A DNA stretch of 64,000 bases from Fodinibacter sp963811825 (GCA_963811825.1 CAWESS010000023.1:104149-168148); one strand, 5' to 3'; shown: positions 33,281 to 42,503, counted from the first letter of the stretch. The notes: generated by a model not told the origin, from the letters alone. Numbers and translations are program-made.

Positions 33281-35482
33281 TCAGGCCGGTCGGCCGCTGA
33301 GCACCACGACGGACCGGGCGGGCACTGCCAGCGCACCGTGGGGAACTGCGGGGCCGGCGGTGGATAGGTCCGGTGGTCGGCTCGAACTGGTGTCGACCAG
33401 GACACGCCAGGTGCCCGGGACCTGGATGGTGAACTCCAGTGGCGTCGAGTACGCGTTGACCATGACGTACAGGTCGTCCTCGTCGTAGCTGGCTCCGGAG
33501 AGGTGCCAGGCGATGGTGTGTGACGTCGCCGACAGGTCGGGCGCACCGGTGGTGCCGAACCAGTGCACGTCCTGGCGCCAGAATCGGCTGCGCGCGATGC
33601 TGCGCCGGGACTTGCGCAGCGCGATCATGCCCTTGACGAATTCGAACAGGTCACGGTGCATGTCGAGGCGGTCCCAGTCAAGCCAGGTCGTCTCGTTGTC
33701 CTGGTTGTACGGGTTGTTGTTGCCGTGCTGGGTGTTGGCGAACTCGTCACCGGCCACGATCATCGGCACACCGTTGCTCAGCATCATCAGCGCGAAGAAG
33801 TTCCTCATCTGCTGCAAGCGCAGCGCTAGAACCTCAGCCGGCACTCCTTCGTCGCCCTCCCACCCGCTGTTCCAGCTGCGGTTGTCGCTGGCGCCGTCGG
33901 TGCCGCCGTGGCCGTTGGCCTCGTTGTGCCGTTCGTTGTAGGACACCAGGTCGTAGAGGCAGAACCCGTCGTGGGCGGTGATGAAGTTGATGCTCTGGTA
34001 GGGCCGGTAGACGTCGCCGGGGCCGTCGGGGAACAGGTCGGCGCTGCCGTAGACCCGGCTCATCATCGCCGGAACGAGTCCGTCGTCGCCCTTGACGAAT
34101 CCACGGATGTCGTCACGGAAGCGGCCGTTCCACTGACGCCACATGATGCCGGGGAAGGAGCGCCCGAGCAGGTAGGCGCCCATGTCCCACGCCTCGGCCA
34201 CCACCTTCACGTCCTGCTGGGCGGCCAGGACACCGATCTCGCTGATCAGCGCAGGGGCGGCGTTGGGGTCGAACGCCCCGTCGGCGTCCCGGGCCAGGAT
34301 CGACGCCAGGTCGAACCGGAACCCGTCCACGCCCAGCTCTGCCCAGTGTCGAAGGCTGCGCAGCACGAGCGCCCGCATCGCGAGGTCGGCCCCTTGGGTG
34401 GTGTTGCCGCACCCGGAGTGGTCCACGTACGACCCGTCCTCGTCGACGATGTAGTAGGAGTCGTTGTCGATCCCGCGCAGGTTGTACGTCGGCCCGGAGG
34501 GGTCGCCTTCACAGGTGTGGTTGTAGACCACGTCCAGCCACACCTCGATGCCGGCCGTGTGCATTGCCGCGACCATGTCGCGGAACTCGGTGAGCGGGTC
34601 TTCGATGGCGTAGGTGTGGTGGGGGGCGAAGAAGTTCATGGTCATGTACCCCCAGTAGTTGCCCTCCTGGGGGTCGAACTGCTGCACGGGGAGCAGCTCG
34701 AGGACGGTGATCCCGAGCTCGGTGAGGTAGGGGATCTTCTCGGTCAACGCGCTGAAGGTGCCCCGGCGGTCGGCCGTCACCCCGCTGTTCTCACGAGCGG
34801 TGAACCCTTTGACATGGGTCTCGTAGATGACCGTGTCATGGGTGTGGCGTGGCCCCGGCTGCGGCGCCGGCACCTGGCCGGGCTCCGGGCGGGGCAGCTG
34901 GCCCAGCACTGCCGCCCCGTCGTTCGGCCCGTCACCCCGGGCGGCCTCTCGCGAGAAGCCCGCCGGGAAGTGCAGCCGATGCGCATAGGGATCGCACAGC
35001 ACCTTGGCCGGCACGAAACGGTTGCGGCCGCCGGAGGGCCCGTCGACCTTGTAGGCGTAGTAGGTCGCACCCGGAAGGCGCTCGGCGCTGATCATGCAGT
35101 GCCAGATCCGTCCGGTCTTGTGCACCAGAGGGTCGTGCGTCAGCTGCAGCATCGGGGTGGTCACGTCATCCGCGCCGTAGATCAACAGGGTCACGCTGCT
35201 CGCGGCTCGTGAATACAGGGCAAAGTTCCACGCCTGCTCCGAGTCCACCCAGGTCGCCCCGAGCGGGGCCGGGGCGCCCTCCTCGCGCTCCCACGCCTCG
35301 ATCGTGCTCAGGCTCCCCATGCCCTGGGTCATCTGGTCCCCGATCGAAGTGGAAGATATCCAGACCGCCAGATAGGCGGGCGCCGGCAGGAATGCCTCGA
35401 CATCGAGGCCGATCATGACACGGACATCGCCGCCCGTCCGACCTTTGCTCAGGGGCAACGGGGACTGCTCTTTGAACGGCAC
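33281..35482 (-). CDS. glgX: Glycogen debranching enzyme (GlgX/isoamylase, GH13)
   Basis: The protein has 733 residues. An N-terminal CBM48-like domain (about 75-190) precedes a GH13 barrel. Conserved regions are DVVYNHTCEGD, the nucleophile Asp in GVDGFRFDLASIL, the acid Glu in VVAEAWDMGAYL and the transition-state Asp in INFITAHDGFCLYDLVSYN. It hydrolyses alpha-1,6 branches of glycogen or limit dextrin. The N-terminus before residue 55 is longer than usual and has no clear domain; the GTG at 35482 has GGAGG about 14 bases upstream, while ATG codons further in would give a more typical length. It is isolated, with no other glycogen gene nearby. Confidence 0.87.
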   Translation of the reverse strand: MPFKEQSPLPLSKGRTGGDVRVMIGLDVEAFLPAPAYLAVWISSTSIGDQMTQGMGSLSTIEAWEREEGAPAPLGATWVDSEQAWNFALYSRAASSVTLLIYGADDVTTPMLQLTHDPLVHKTGRIWHCMISAERLPGATYYAYKVDGPSGGRNRFVPAKVLCDPYAHRLHFPAGFSREAARGDGPNDGAAVLGQLPRPEPGQVPAPQPGPRHTHDTVIYETHVKGFTARENSGVTADRRGTFSALTEKIPYLTELGITVLELLPVQQFDPQEGNYWGYMTMNFFAPHHTYAIEDPLTEFRDMVAAMHTAGIEVWLDVVYNHTCEGDPSGPTYNLRGIDNDSYYIVDEDGSYVDHSGCGNTTQGADLAMRALVLRSLRHWAELGVDGFRFDLASILARDADGAFDPNAAPALISEIGVLAAQQDVKVVAEAWDMGAYLLGRSFPGIMWRQWNGRFRDDIRGFVKGDDGLVPAMMSRVYGSADLFPDGPGDVYRPYQSINFITAHDGFCLYDLVSYNERHNEANGHGGTDGASDNRSWNSGWEGDEGVPAEVLALRLQQMRNFFALMMLSNGVPMIVAGDEFANTQHGNNNPYNQDNETTWLDWDRLDMHRDLFEFVKGMIALRKSRRSIARSRFWRQDVHWFGTTGAPDLSATSHTIAWHLSGASYDEDDLYVMVNAYSTPLEFTIQVPGTWRVLVDTSSSRPPDLSTAGPAVPHGALAVPARSVVVLSGRPA

Positions 35483-35574
35483 TTCATTGCCACCTCCGGG
35501 AGACCAGGGCGGTTCAGTCAGTCACGATGGCGCTCGAGTGCGGCTCGCGTCGCTGACGCGTTGGTCAAGGTGCG

Positions 35575-35916
35575 TCAGCCGAGGTGTCCGCCGAACCCGA
35601 TCTCGTTGCCGTCGGCGTCCATGAAGGTCGCCTTGTGTACACCGTTCTCGTAGGTTTCTCGGCGAGTTGGGTCAATGCCCCGGGCGGCGATGCTCGCGAC
35701 CAGGGCCTCGATCTCGTCCACGAAGATGGTGACCAGGGCATGGCCAGCGTGTTGGGGACGGTGCTCGACGTAGATCCAGCTGGATTCGTTGACGTCCCAG
35801 ACCGACTCCACATCGTTCGGCGAGAAGCTCGGTGGCTGACCGAGTAGGCGCTCGTACCACTCCAGCGCCTGGGGGTAGTCGCTGACGGAGATACCTGCGA
35901 AGAGCTGGCGAGTCAT
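35575..35916 (-). CDS. VOC (glyoxalase/bleomycin-resistance-like) protein
   Basis: This 113-residue protein starts MTRQLFAGISVSDYPQALEW, the usual beta-alpha opening of the vicinal oxygen chelate fold, and has FVDEIEALVASIAARGID and ends FMDADGNEIGFGGHLG with the metal-binding Glu. The substrate is unknown. It sits just upstream of glgX on the same strand but 92 bases away, so a shared transcript is uncertain. Confidence 0.8.
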   Translation of the reverse strand: MTRQLFAGISVSDYPQALEWYERLLGQPPSFSPNDVESVWDVNESSWIYVEHRPQHAGHALVTIFVDEIEALVASIAARGIDPTRRETYENGVHKATFMDADGNEIGFGGHLG

Positions 35917-36067
35917 GTCCGAGAACGTACTCGGTCCGGGGTCACGGTCATGAGCATCGAGGTGAGTCAGTTCACCGCCAGTTGACAGGTCTCGTGGTGC
36001 GGAGGACGGTGGGCTTCAGGGGCGCGGGTCCCACAACGTGCCTGGACTCTCAAGCATCGGACGCGCC

Positions 36068-36571
36068 ATGAGCGACGACAAGGGCAAGGTGTGGCTCATT
36101 CCACCTCCTCCGCCCGTGGTGCTCAAGACGATGAATGTCGTCGCACGGCCGGTGCTCAAGTCCTTTCTGGGGAAGCGCCTGGGTGGGGTCATGCTCTTGG
36201 AGTTCCGCGGTCGACGCTCTGGCCGTGCCATGGCGGTCCCGGTGAACTTCCACCTCGTCGACGGCGTTCCGACGGCTTTCACCGACGCCGGGTGGCGGCA
36301 CAACTTCACCGGGGGGGCGCCAGCGACGGTGACCCACCGTGGTGTGGTGTACCGGACCACGGGGACCTTGGTGCCGATGAGCCGAGAGGGAATGGGGGTA
36401 GCCATCCGGAAGTCGCTCGACACGGGAGGATCGGCGCAGCGAATGGGCATCCGCGCGGTGGACGGTCATGTCCCGACGGCTGCGGAACTCGCCACGCTCG
36501 GCCCTGAACTTGGCAGCTCCCTCATCACATTCGACTTCCGACCGTCCACACCGGCCGACCAGCCTGCCTGA
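36068..36571 (+). CDS. Deazaflavin (F420)-dependent nitroreductase family protein
   Basis: The 167-residue product has LLEFRGRRSGRAMAVPVNFH followed by AFTDAGWRHNFTGGAPATVTH, the split-barrel pattern of actinobacterial DDN/DUF385-like enzymes, which use F420 or flavin; which cofactor is used here cannot be told. I start it at ATG 36068 (MSDDKGKVW); the frame opens 10 codons earlier. It is monocistronic. Confidence 0.72.
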   Translation: MSDDKGKVWLIPPPPPVVLKTMNVVARPVLKSFLGKRLGGVMLLEFRGRRSGRAMAVPVNFHLVDGVPTAFTDAGWRHNFTGGAPATVTHRGVVYRTTGTLVPMSREGMGVAIRKSLDTGGSAQRMGIRAVDGHVPTAAELATLGPELGSSLITFDFRPSTPADQPA

Positions 36572-36801
36572 ACACCGCAACCGGCCGATCCCTTAGGTGT
36601 TCACCGTGCTTTGACACCTCCTGCGTCATCTCCGCCGGATGCCACCTCGTTCTGTTCAGACACGAGTCCACAAACGGGCACCACGATCTCGGCGATTTCC
36701 TCGCACCACGTCCGCGAGGCGGCCTCCTTGGTTGCGCTTCGCCTCGACGGTGATTGCGGCGACTCAAGTCCGGCAGGCAGACTGCACGATGGAGGTGCCT
36801 C

Positions 36802-36993
36802 ATGACCGGAAATGACGAGGCGGGGCGCGCCGCGCGTGGCGGCCAGAGAGTCCTGGCGGAACGAGTGCACGTCGACGTGCCTCGGACGCCCCCGGAGGAC
36901 ATGGTGACCACCCAGGTCGTCGAGCCCCCACCGGACCCGGAAGGTGGTCGAGGCACCGACATGGAGTTCATGACGCGCAACGCCGGTTGGTGA
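36802..36993 (+). CDS. Possible small hydrophilic protein (63 aa)
   Basis: ATG 36802 follows GGAGGTGCCTC, a strong ribosome site. The frame reads MTGNDEAGRAARGGQRVLAE and ends DMEFMTRNAGW. It is charged, with no hydrophobic core and probably disordered. Support comes from the ribosome site only. Confidence 0.4.
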   Translation: MTGNDEAGRAARGGQRVLAERVHVDVPRTPPEDMVTTQVVEPPPDPEGGRGTDMEFMTRNAGW

Positions 36994-37222
36994 CCCCGTC
37001 AGGGGAAGGCTCTGGGGCAGCATCGCCCTCGGGGTAGTGGCTCTGTCAATCGGCGAGCAAGTGGGTGTACGAAAACGGGCTGTTCTGCACTGACATCGCG
37101 CGTCACATCACCCCCTGACGGTTCTGTGTCCATTCGCGCTCAGCTCGAAAGAAGTGGCTGCTCGAGCAGTCGCGGCCAGGGCGGAATCCCGCGGAGGCGA
37201 CCGGAATCGCGGTATCAGCGGG

Positions 37223-38257
37223 TCAGGCCGGCGGAGGGATCTCGCCTGAGCCGCGTTGTACGAGCGTAGGTTGCAGCACGATGTGGCGCGGCGGTGCGGT
37301 GTCGCCGTCGATCCGGTCGAAGAGGAGGTCTGCGACGGTCGCTCCGATGCGGGCGACGTCCTGCTGGACCACCGTGAGCGGGGGGTCGAGGAGATCAGCC
37401 AGCGGGAAGTCGTCAAAGCCGATGAGCGCCACTTCGTGCCGCTGGCCACGTTCAGCCAAGGCGCGAACAGCCCCTGCGGAGAGGATATTTCGACCGGTGA
37501 ACACCGCCGTCGGAGGGTCCTCCAGCGAGAGCAGCGTGTGCAGCACCTTGGTCGCCTCCTCGGGCGACCTGAGGTTGTGGACGACTAGTCGGGGGTCCGG
37601 TCGCAGGCCGCGGGCGGCATGCGCCGCGATGAAACCCTGGTGGCGCAGCGTGGCGGTGCTGATCGACTGCATGTCGAGCAGCGCGGCGATCCGCCGGTGG
37701 CCCTGTGCTAGCAGGTGCTCCGTCGCGGCCTCGGCGCCGCCTATGTTGTCGATGACGACCGAGTCGACGTCCACGCCTCGGGGGGCGCGATCGACGAACA
37801 CGGCCGGGGTGCCGGTGCGAAGCTCGGCGACGAGGTAGTCGTGCCGCGCGCTTGCCGGCATGAGGATCAGCCCGTCGACCCGACGAGTCATGAGGTCATG
37901 GACGAGCTCCACCTCACGCTCGCTCTCCTCGTCCAGACTGGCCGCCAGCACGGCGGTGCCCCGGGTGCGGGCGGCATCCTCGAGGGAGCGCAGGAGGCTC
38001 GCGGAGAAGGAGTTCGACAGGTCCTGAACCAGTGCTCCGACGAGACCGCTACGGGCACCGGTGCGACGCAGGTTGCTGGCGGCGAGGTTGGGGCGGTAGT
38101 CCAGGCGGGCGACGGCGGCGGTGACGCGCTCGCGCACGTCGGGCGACACGGCGGGCTCGTCGTTCACGACCCGCGACACAGTCTTCAGGCTCACCCCCGC
38201 GAGGGCAGCCACATCTCGCATGGTGGCGCGATGGCCCCGGACTGACAACGATGTCAC
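37223..38257 (-). CDS. LacI-family transcriptional repressor of the fructan locus
   Basis: The protein has 344 residues. The helix-turn-helix RDVAALAGVSLKTVSRVVN is at the N-terminus and the hinge RPNLAASNLRR follows. A periplasmic-binding-like effector domain has GLVGALVQDLSNSFSASLL, RRVDGLILMPAS and IGFDDFPLADLLDPPLT. It is divergent from the frc-like transporter and probably represses it, the levanase and itself through TGACAACGTTGTCA-type sites. The GTG 38257 start lies inside such a site; an ATG at 38221 directly before the helix-turn-helix is a real alternative, since it would place the site upstream of the coding region. Confidence 0.88.
   Translation of the reverse strand: MTSLSVRGHRATMRDVAALAGVSLKTVSRVVNDEPAVSPDVRERVTAAVARLDYRPNLAASNLRRTGARSGLVGALVQDLSNSFSASLLRSLEDAARTRGTAVLAASLDEESEREVELVHDLMTRRVDGLILMPASARHDYLVAELRTGTPAVFVDRAPRGVDVDSVVIDNIGGAEAATEHLLAQGHRRIAALLDMQSISTATLRHQGFIAAHAARGLRPDPRLVVHNLRSPEEATKVLHTLLSLEDPPTAVFTGRNILSAGAVRALAERGQRHEVALIGFDDFPLADLLDPPLTVVQQDVARIGATVADLLFDRIDGDTAPPRHIVLQPTLVQRGSGEIPPPA
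38243..38256. promoter_or_regulatory. LacI-type operator-like site over the repressor's own start
   Basis: TGACAACGATGTCA differs by one base from the perfect palindrome found upstream of the transporter and levanase genes. It overlaps the GTG start proposed for the repressor, which suggests autoregulation. Confidence 0.6.
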
Positions 38258-38285
38258 TTTCACATCACGATGTTTACTCGATGGG

Positions 38286-38314
38286 TTGACCTGAGCGCAA
38301 GTAGGCGGTAGAAA
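38286..38314 (+). promoter_or_regulatory. Sigma-70-type promoter of the fructose transporter operon
   Basis: TTGACC (38286-38291) and TAGAAA (38309-38314) are separated by exactly 17 bases. The LacI palindrome begins 7 bases after the -10 box, so it would cover the transcription start, a classic repressor arrangement. Confidence 0.65.
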
Positions 38315-38320
38315 GTTCCT

Positions 38321-38334
38321 TGACAACGTTGTCA
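38321..38334. promoter_or_regulatory. LacI-family operator upstream of the frc-like transporter
   Basis: Perfect 14-base palindrome TGACAACGTTGTCA just after the -10 box and about 50 bases before the binding-protein start. The same sequence recurs upstream of the levanase at 42475-42488. Confidence 0.8.
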
Positions 38335-38384
38335 TTGGGTTGCGTGCGTCCGCACCGCCCGGTCCTCAAAGGAGAGTTCGCACC

Positions 38385-39494
38385 ATGCAGATCCGTCACG
38401 TTTCGTCCTCGCGCTCGGCGCGCCGGATGCTCGCATCCGTTGGAATCATCGGCCTTGCCCTCGGCGCCGCAGCCTGCGGTTCCGACGACACCGGGAACTC
38501 GGGTGAGTCGGGTGGTGAGGAGCAGGTCGGTGTCTCGCTCATCACGAAGGACTCGAGTAACCCGTTCTTCGTGGCGATGCAGAAGGGCGCCCAGGCCGAC
38601 GCCGAGAAGAACAACGTCGAGCTGACCATCGCCTCCGGCAAGCAGGAGGGCGACGACGCGGGCCAGATCGCCGCGATCGAGCAGGCCGTCGTCCGTGGCG
38701 ACAAGGGGATCCTCATCACCCCGATGTCGACCGGCGTCAACGACGCCATCGAGAAGGCACGCGACGCCGGCCTCTTCGTCATCGCCCTCGACACCCCGCC
38801 GGACCCGCCCGAGACCGTCGACATCACCTTCGCCACCGACAACCGCCTGGCCGGCCAGCTGATCGGTGAGTGGGCCGCGACGACTCTGGACGGTGCACCC
38901 GCAACGATCGCGATGCTCGACCTGTTCAACGACAAGATCGTCTCGGTCGACTACGACCGCGACCAGGGCTTCCTCGAGGGCATGGGCATCGACGTGGCCG
39001 ACCCCAAGAAGAACGCCGACGAGGCCCCGACCGGTAAGTACACCGGTGGCAAGGGCGGCGACTACACCATCGTCTGCAACGAGCCGAGCAACGGCGCGGA
39101 GGACGGTGGCCGTACCGCGATGGAGACCTGCCTGACCAAGAGCGACGGCATCAACGTGGTCTACACGATCAACGAGCCGGCCGCGGTGGGCGCCTCAGCG
39201 GCCCTCAAGGCTGCCGGCATCACCGACGCCCTCATCGTCTCGGTCGACGGCGGCTGCGCCGGCGTCAACTCCGTCAAGGACGGCACCATCGGCGCCACCG
39301 CCCAGCAGTACCCGCTGAAGATGGCGACGCTCGGCATGGAGGCCATCGCCAAGATCGCCCGTGGCGGCGAGAAGCCGACCACCTCCGACGGCCTCGACTT
39401 CTTCAACACCGGAGTCGCGCTCGTCACCGACAAGCCGGCCGAGGGTGTGGAGAGCATCACCTCGGACGAAGCCCTGAAGATCTGCTGGGGCTGA
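38385..39494 (+). CDS. frcB: Fructose-type sugar ABC transporter, substrate-binding lipoprotein
   Basis: This 369-residue protein has a lipoprotein signal peptide with lipobox LGAAAC, then a Ser/Gly/Glu linker. The mature part is a ribose/fructose class binding protein: VGVSLITKDSSNPFFVAMQ, RGDKGILITPMSTGVNDAIE, LFVIALDTPPDPP and LIVSVDGGCAGVNSVKDG. AAAGGAGAG precedes ATG 38385. It is the first gene of a three-gene importer and lies under a LacI operator. Fructose is inferred from the levanase controlled by the same operator; ribose-class binders can take other sugars. Confidence 0.87.
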   Translation: MQIRHVSSSRSARRMLASVGIIGLALGAAACGSDDTGNSGESGGEEQVGVSLITKDSSNPFFVAMQKGAQADAEKNNVELTIASGKQEGDDAGQIAAIEQAVVRGDKGILITPMSTGVNDAIEKARDAGLFVIALDTPPDPPETVDITFATDNRLAGQLIGEWAATTLDGAPATIAMLDLFNDKIVSVDYDRDQGFLEGMGIDVADPKKNADEAPTGKYTGGKGGDYTIVCNEPSNGAEDGGRTAMETCLTKSDGINVVYTINEPAAVGASAALKAAGITDALIVSVDGGCAGVNSVKDGTIGATAQQYPLKMATLGMEAIAKIARGGEKPTTSDGLDFFNTGVALVTDKPAEGVESITSDEALKICWG

Positions 39495-39499
39495 CCCTG

Positions 39500-40522
39500 A
39501 TGTCGTCGTCCACATCCGCTGCTGCCGCCGAGTTCGCTCGGCGGCGGCAGAGCCCCCTCCAGAAGGTCCAGCACCTGCTGCACGGACACCCTTGGCTGAG
39601 CCCGCTCTTCCTGCTCGTGGTGACGTTCGTGGTCTTCTCGATCCTCAACCCCCGGTTCGCATCGGCCAACGCTCAGTCGCTCCTGCTCCAGCAGGTTGCC
39701 GTCGTGGCATGCCTCGCGATCGGTCAGACGCTCGTCATCCTCACCGCCGGTATCGACCTGTCGGTCGGTGCGATCACCATCCTCGCGATGATGGTCATGG
39801 CCACTCTGGCCGCCGACCAGGGCGTGCCCGGGTTCCTCGCGATCCTCATCGGTATCGCGCTGGCGGTCGGCGCCGGCTTCCTCAACGGCATCCTCGTGAC
39901 CAAGGTCGGGCTGCCGCCGTTCATCGTCACTTTGGGCACGCTGTCGATCTTCACGGCGATCGCGCTGCTGTACTCCGGTGGTTCCAGCATCCAGAACAAC
40001 CGGCTGCCGGACATCATCAACGTCACCGGTGAGTCATTCGCGATCGGGCCCTTCCGCGTCACCGTTGGCGTGCTCATGGTGCTGGCGCTGTACTGCATCG
40101 TCGGGTTCGCGCTCACCCAGACCGCCTGGGGTCGACACATCTTCGCGGTCGGCGACGACGCGGAGTCAGCCCGACTGTCCGGTGTCGCGAGCAAGCGCAT
40201 CCTGCTCAGCGTCTACACGGTGGCCGGCCTCATCTACGGCTTCGCCGCGTGGATCCAGATCGGTCGCGCCGGATCGGCGACGGCCAACGGCATCCCCGAT
40301 GCCAACCTCGACAGCATCACCGCCGTCGTCATCGGTGGCACGAGCTTGTTCGGTGGCCGTGGAGGCCTGATCGGCAGCCTCCTCGGCGCGATCATCGTCG
40401 GGTCGTTCACCCTGGGGCTCTCGCTCGCGGGGGTCGACCAGCAGTGGCGGCTCTTCGCGATCGGTGTGCTCGTCATCGTCGCCGTCTCTGTCGACCAGTG
40501 GATCCGGAAGGTGAAGGCATGA
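39500..40522 (+). CDS. frcC: Fructose-type sugar ABC transporter, permease
   Basis: This 340-residue BPD-transport-2 permease has about ten helices. Signatures are IGQTLVILTAGIDLSVGAIT and, near the C-terminus, ITAVVIGGTSLFGGRGGLIG, both typical of ribose/fructose permeases. It starts 5 bases after the binding-protein stop, and its own stop overlaps the ATPase start (ATGA at 40519). It forms the channel of the importer. Confidence 0.9.
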   Translation: MSSSTSAAAAEFARRRQSPLQKVQHLLHGHPWLSPLFLLVVTFVVFSILNPRFASANAQSLLLQQVAVVACLAIGQTLVILTAGIDLSVGAITILAMMVMATLAADQGVPGFLAILIGIALAVGAGFLNGILVTKVGLPPFIVTLGTLSIFTAIALLYSGGSSIQNNRLPDIINVTGESFAIGPFRVTVGVLMVLALYCIVGFALTQTAWGRHIFAVGDDAESARLSGVASKRILLSVYTVAGLIYGFAAWIQIGRAGSATANGIPDANLDSITAVVIGGTSLFGGRGGLIGSLLGAIIVGSFTLGLSLAGVDQQWRLFAIGVLVIVAVSVDQWIRKVKA

Positions 40523-41349
40523 GCACCATGGAACGGCTGCCCCTGGCCGTCGATGAGATCCCCGCGGACCGGCGGGCGAAGTACGAGGTCGATCCGATCC
40601 TGTCCGCCCGTGACCTCGTGATCACCTTCGGTCGCGTCGTCGGTCTGGACGGGGTCAACGTCGACCTCTACCGAGGCGAGGTGCTCGCGGTCATCGGTGA
40701 CAACGGTGCCGGCAAGTCCACCCTCATCAAGTGCCTCACGGGCGCCTACCAGCCGGACTCCGGCGACATCCAGCTCAACGGTGAGCCGGTCAGCTTCAAG
40801 CGTCCGCAGGACGCCCGCGAAGCCGGCATCGAGACCGTCTACCAACAGCTGGCCGTCATCCCGGCGCTCGACATCGCGAGCAACCTCTACCTCGCCCGCG
40901 AGGAGCGTCGCCCGGGTCCGCTCGGGTCGGTGCTGCGGATGCTCGACAAGAAGGGCATGAAGAAGCGGGCCGGTGAGGCGGTGGAGAAGCTCGGCATCCA
41001 GACGATCCAGAACATGGGTCAGGCCGTCGAGACCCTCTCGGGCGGTCAGCGGCAGGCTGTCGCCGTGGCCCGCGCCGCCGCATTCGGGAGCAAGGTCGTC
41101 GTCCTCGACGAGCCGACCGCAGCCCTGGGTGTCAAGGAGTCCGGGATGGTCCTGGACATGGTCAAGCAGCTGCGCGACAGCGGCTTGGCCATCATCCTCA
41201 TCAGCCACAACATGCCGCACGTGTGGGAGGCCGCCGACCGCATCCACATCCAGCGGCTCGGCGGCTGCGCCGGCGTCATCACGCCCGAGTCCCACGACAT
41301 GGGAGAAGGCGTCGCCATCATGACCGGCGCGACGACATTGTCATCGTGA
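40519..41349 (+). CDS. frcA: Fructose-type sugar ABC transporter, single-domain ATPase
   Basis: The protein has 276 residues. Walker A is VIGDNGAGKSTLIKCLTGA, the signature is VETLSGGQRQAVAVARA, Walker B is VVVLDEPTAALGV and the switch histidine lies in IILISHNMPHVWEAADR. Ribose-type ATPases usually have two fused ATPase domains; this one has a single domain, as in FrcA. It is the last gene of the importer and is followed by a strong hairpin at 41382. Confidence 0.88.
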   Translation: MSTMERLPLAVDEIPADRRAKYEVDPILSARDLVITFGRVVGLDGVNVDLYRGEVLAVIGDNGAGKSTLIKCLTGAYQPDSGDIQLNGEPVSFKRPQDAREAGIETVYQQLAVIPALDIASNLYLAREERRPGPLGSVLRMLDKKGMKKRAGEAVEKLGIQTIQNMGQAVETLSGGQRQAVAVARAAAFGSKVVVLDEPTAALGVKESGMVLDMVKQLRDSGLAIILISHNMPHVWEAADRIHIQRLGGCAGVITPESHDMGEGVAIMTGATTLSS

Positions 41350-41381
41350 ACCGTCGTTCGCGGCTCTCTCCCTGACGAGCG

Positions 41382-41422
41382 CGGGACGTCGCACCTGAAG
41401 GACGACCAGGTGCGACGTCCCG
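41382..41422 (+). terminator. Strong hairpin terminator after the transporter operon
   Basis: GGGACGTCGCACCTG and CAGGTGCGACGTCCC form a perfect 15-bp stem (16 with one flanking C-G pair) around a 9-base loop, 33 bases after the ATPase stop. There is no T run, which is common in actinobacteria. Confidence 0.8.
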
Positions 41423-41486
41423 TCCCCACCCGACCGACGTGCAGTATGACCTCACGCAACACCCTCAACCTGATCGGGAGAACATC

Positions 41487-41885
41487 GTGACCATCGTCGT
41501 GGGCTACATCCCCACTCCCGAGGGCCTGGCCGCCGTCGACACGGCCATCGCCGAGGCAAAGCTACGCGGCGCCAAGCTGGTTGTCGTCAACACCGGGCAC
41601 CACGGGGACTACACCCACCCCAACTTCGCGCTGCCCGCCGACCTCGAGGCGCTCGACGCGCAGCTGGCCGAGCACGGCATCGAGCACGAGGTCCGCCAGC
41701 CGACGCAGGGCAGGGCGCCCGCCGACGAGCTGCTCGACATCGCGGAGGAGGTGGGCGCCACGCTCCTCGTCATCGGCCTGCGCCGCCGCAACCCCGTCGG
41801 CAAGCTCATCACCGGTTCGACCGCCCAGCAGGTGCTGCTCGACGCCGGGTGCCCCGTCCTCGCGGTCAAGGCATCCAGCCTCTGA
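41487..41885 (+). CDS. Universal stress protein (UspA family)
   Basis: This 132-residue single Usp domain opens VTIVVGYIPTPEGLAAVDTA and carries VIGLRRRNPVGKLITGSTAQ, the ATP-binding G-2X-G-9X-G(S/T) motif. GGGAGAACATC precedes the GTG at 41487; the frame extends 16 codons upstream. It lies after the transporter terminator, so it is probably transcribed from its own promoter. Confidence 0.86.
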   Translation: MTIVVGYIPTPEGLAAVDTAIAEAKLRGAKLVVVNTGHHGDYTHPNFALPADLEALDAQLAEHGIEHEVRQPTQGRAPADELLDIAEEVGATLLVIGLRRRNPVGKLITGSTAQQVLLDAGCPVLAVKASSL

Positions 41886-41969
41886 CCGTCGACGGCCCAC
41901 GAGCACCCAACGCCGTGGGCGGACTGATGCTCGTTCGAGTTCAACCATTCTGGCTGGCCACACGTTCTG

Positions 41970-42400
41970 GGCGGTCGTGGCGGTCGTCTGGGTGATCTGG
42001 GCGTCGCGGTAGGCGCGGGTGCGAGGCCGTCGGTCATCCAGTTCTTGACGATGCCGTGCAGGGCAGCACTGGCCGATCGGTCCCCCTCGCGGGTGAGCCG
42101 GTGCAGGTCGGTGCGTCCGGAGCTGACCGGGATGGGCGCGCCGCCGCACAGCGGGGCGAAGGAGACCGAAGAGGAGCCGGTCGAGGTTGTCACCGCGGTG
42201 ATCAGGACCTGGGCGCCGATGACCTGGCCGACGCCACTGATCGCGAGCAGTCCCGGGTTTGTGGGGTCGCCCAGGTCAGCATCCGCTGCCCGAGCTCGGC
42301 GATCTCCAGGCCAGCCCTGACTTGATGCGGGACATGCTCACCACGTCCATCAATGCGTTGCTGTCAGCGCAGGCCAACAGTGTCTGAGGGCCGAGTACGG
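41970..42400 (-). pseudogene. IS110-family transposase relic
   Basis: Minus-strand frames give the C-terminal half of an IS110-type (Transposase_20) protein: LLAISGVGQVIGAQVLITAV, SVSFAPLCGGAPIPVSSGRT and LTREGDRSASAALHGIV, continued in another frame by PRTRAYRDAQ. At least two frameshifts divide it, and the N-terminal catalytic half is absent. It lies between the stress protein and the levanase; no complete copy is in the window. Confidence 0.75.
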
Positions 42401-42474
42401 CACCCGCACCTCTGTCCACGTTCTGGACGCTCGACGTGCGCCCGGCCGCCCCCAGAAGTACAGTGAATGAGCAC

Positions 42475-42488
42475 TGACAACGTTGTCA
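42475..42488. promoter_or_regulatory. LacI-family operator upstream of the levanase
   Basis: TGACAACGTTGTCA, identical to the site at 38321-38334 and ending 15 bases before the levanase ATG. Its closeness to the start implies that the promoter lies just upstream and is blocked by the repressor. Confidence 0.8.
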
Positions 42489-42503
42489 TATCGGAGGTTC
42501 CCC

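Noticed and set aside
41329..41345. Fourth LacI operator (CGACGACATTGTCATCG)
   Set aside because: Only one half-site matches and it lies in the 3' end of the ATPase gene.
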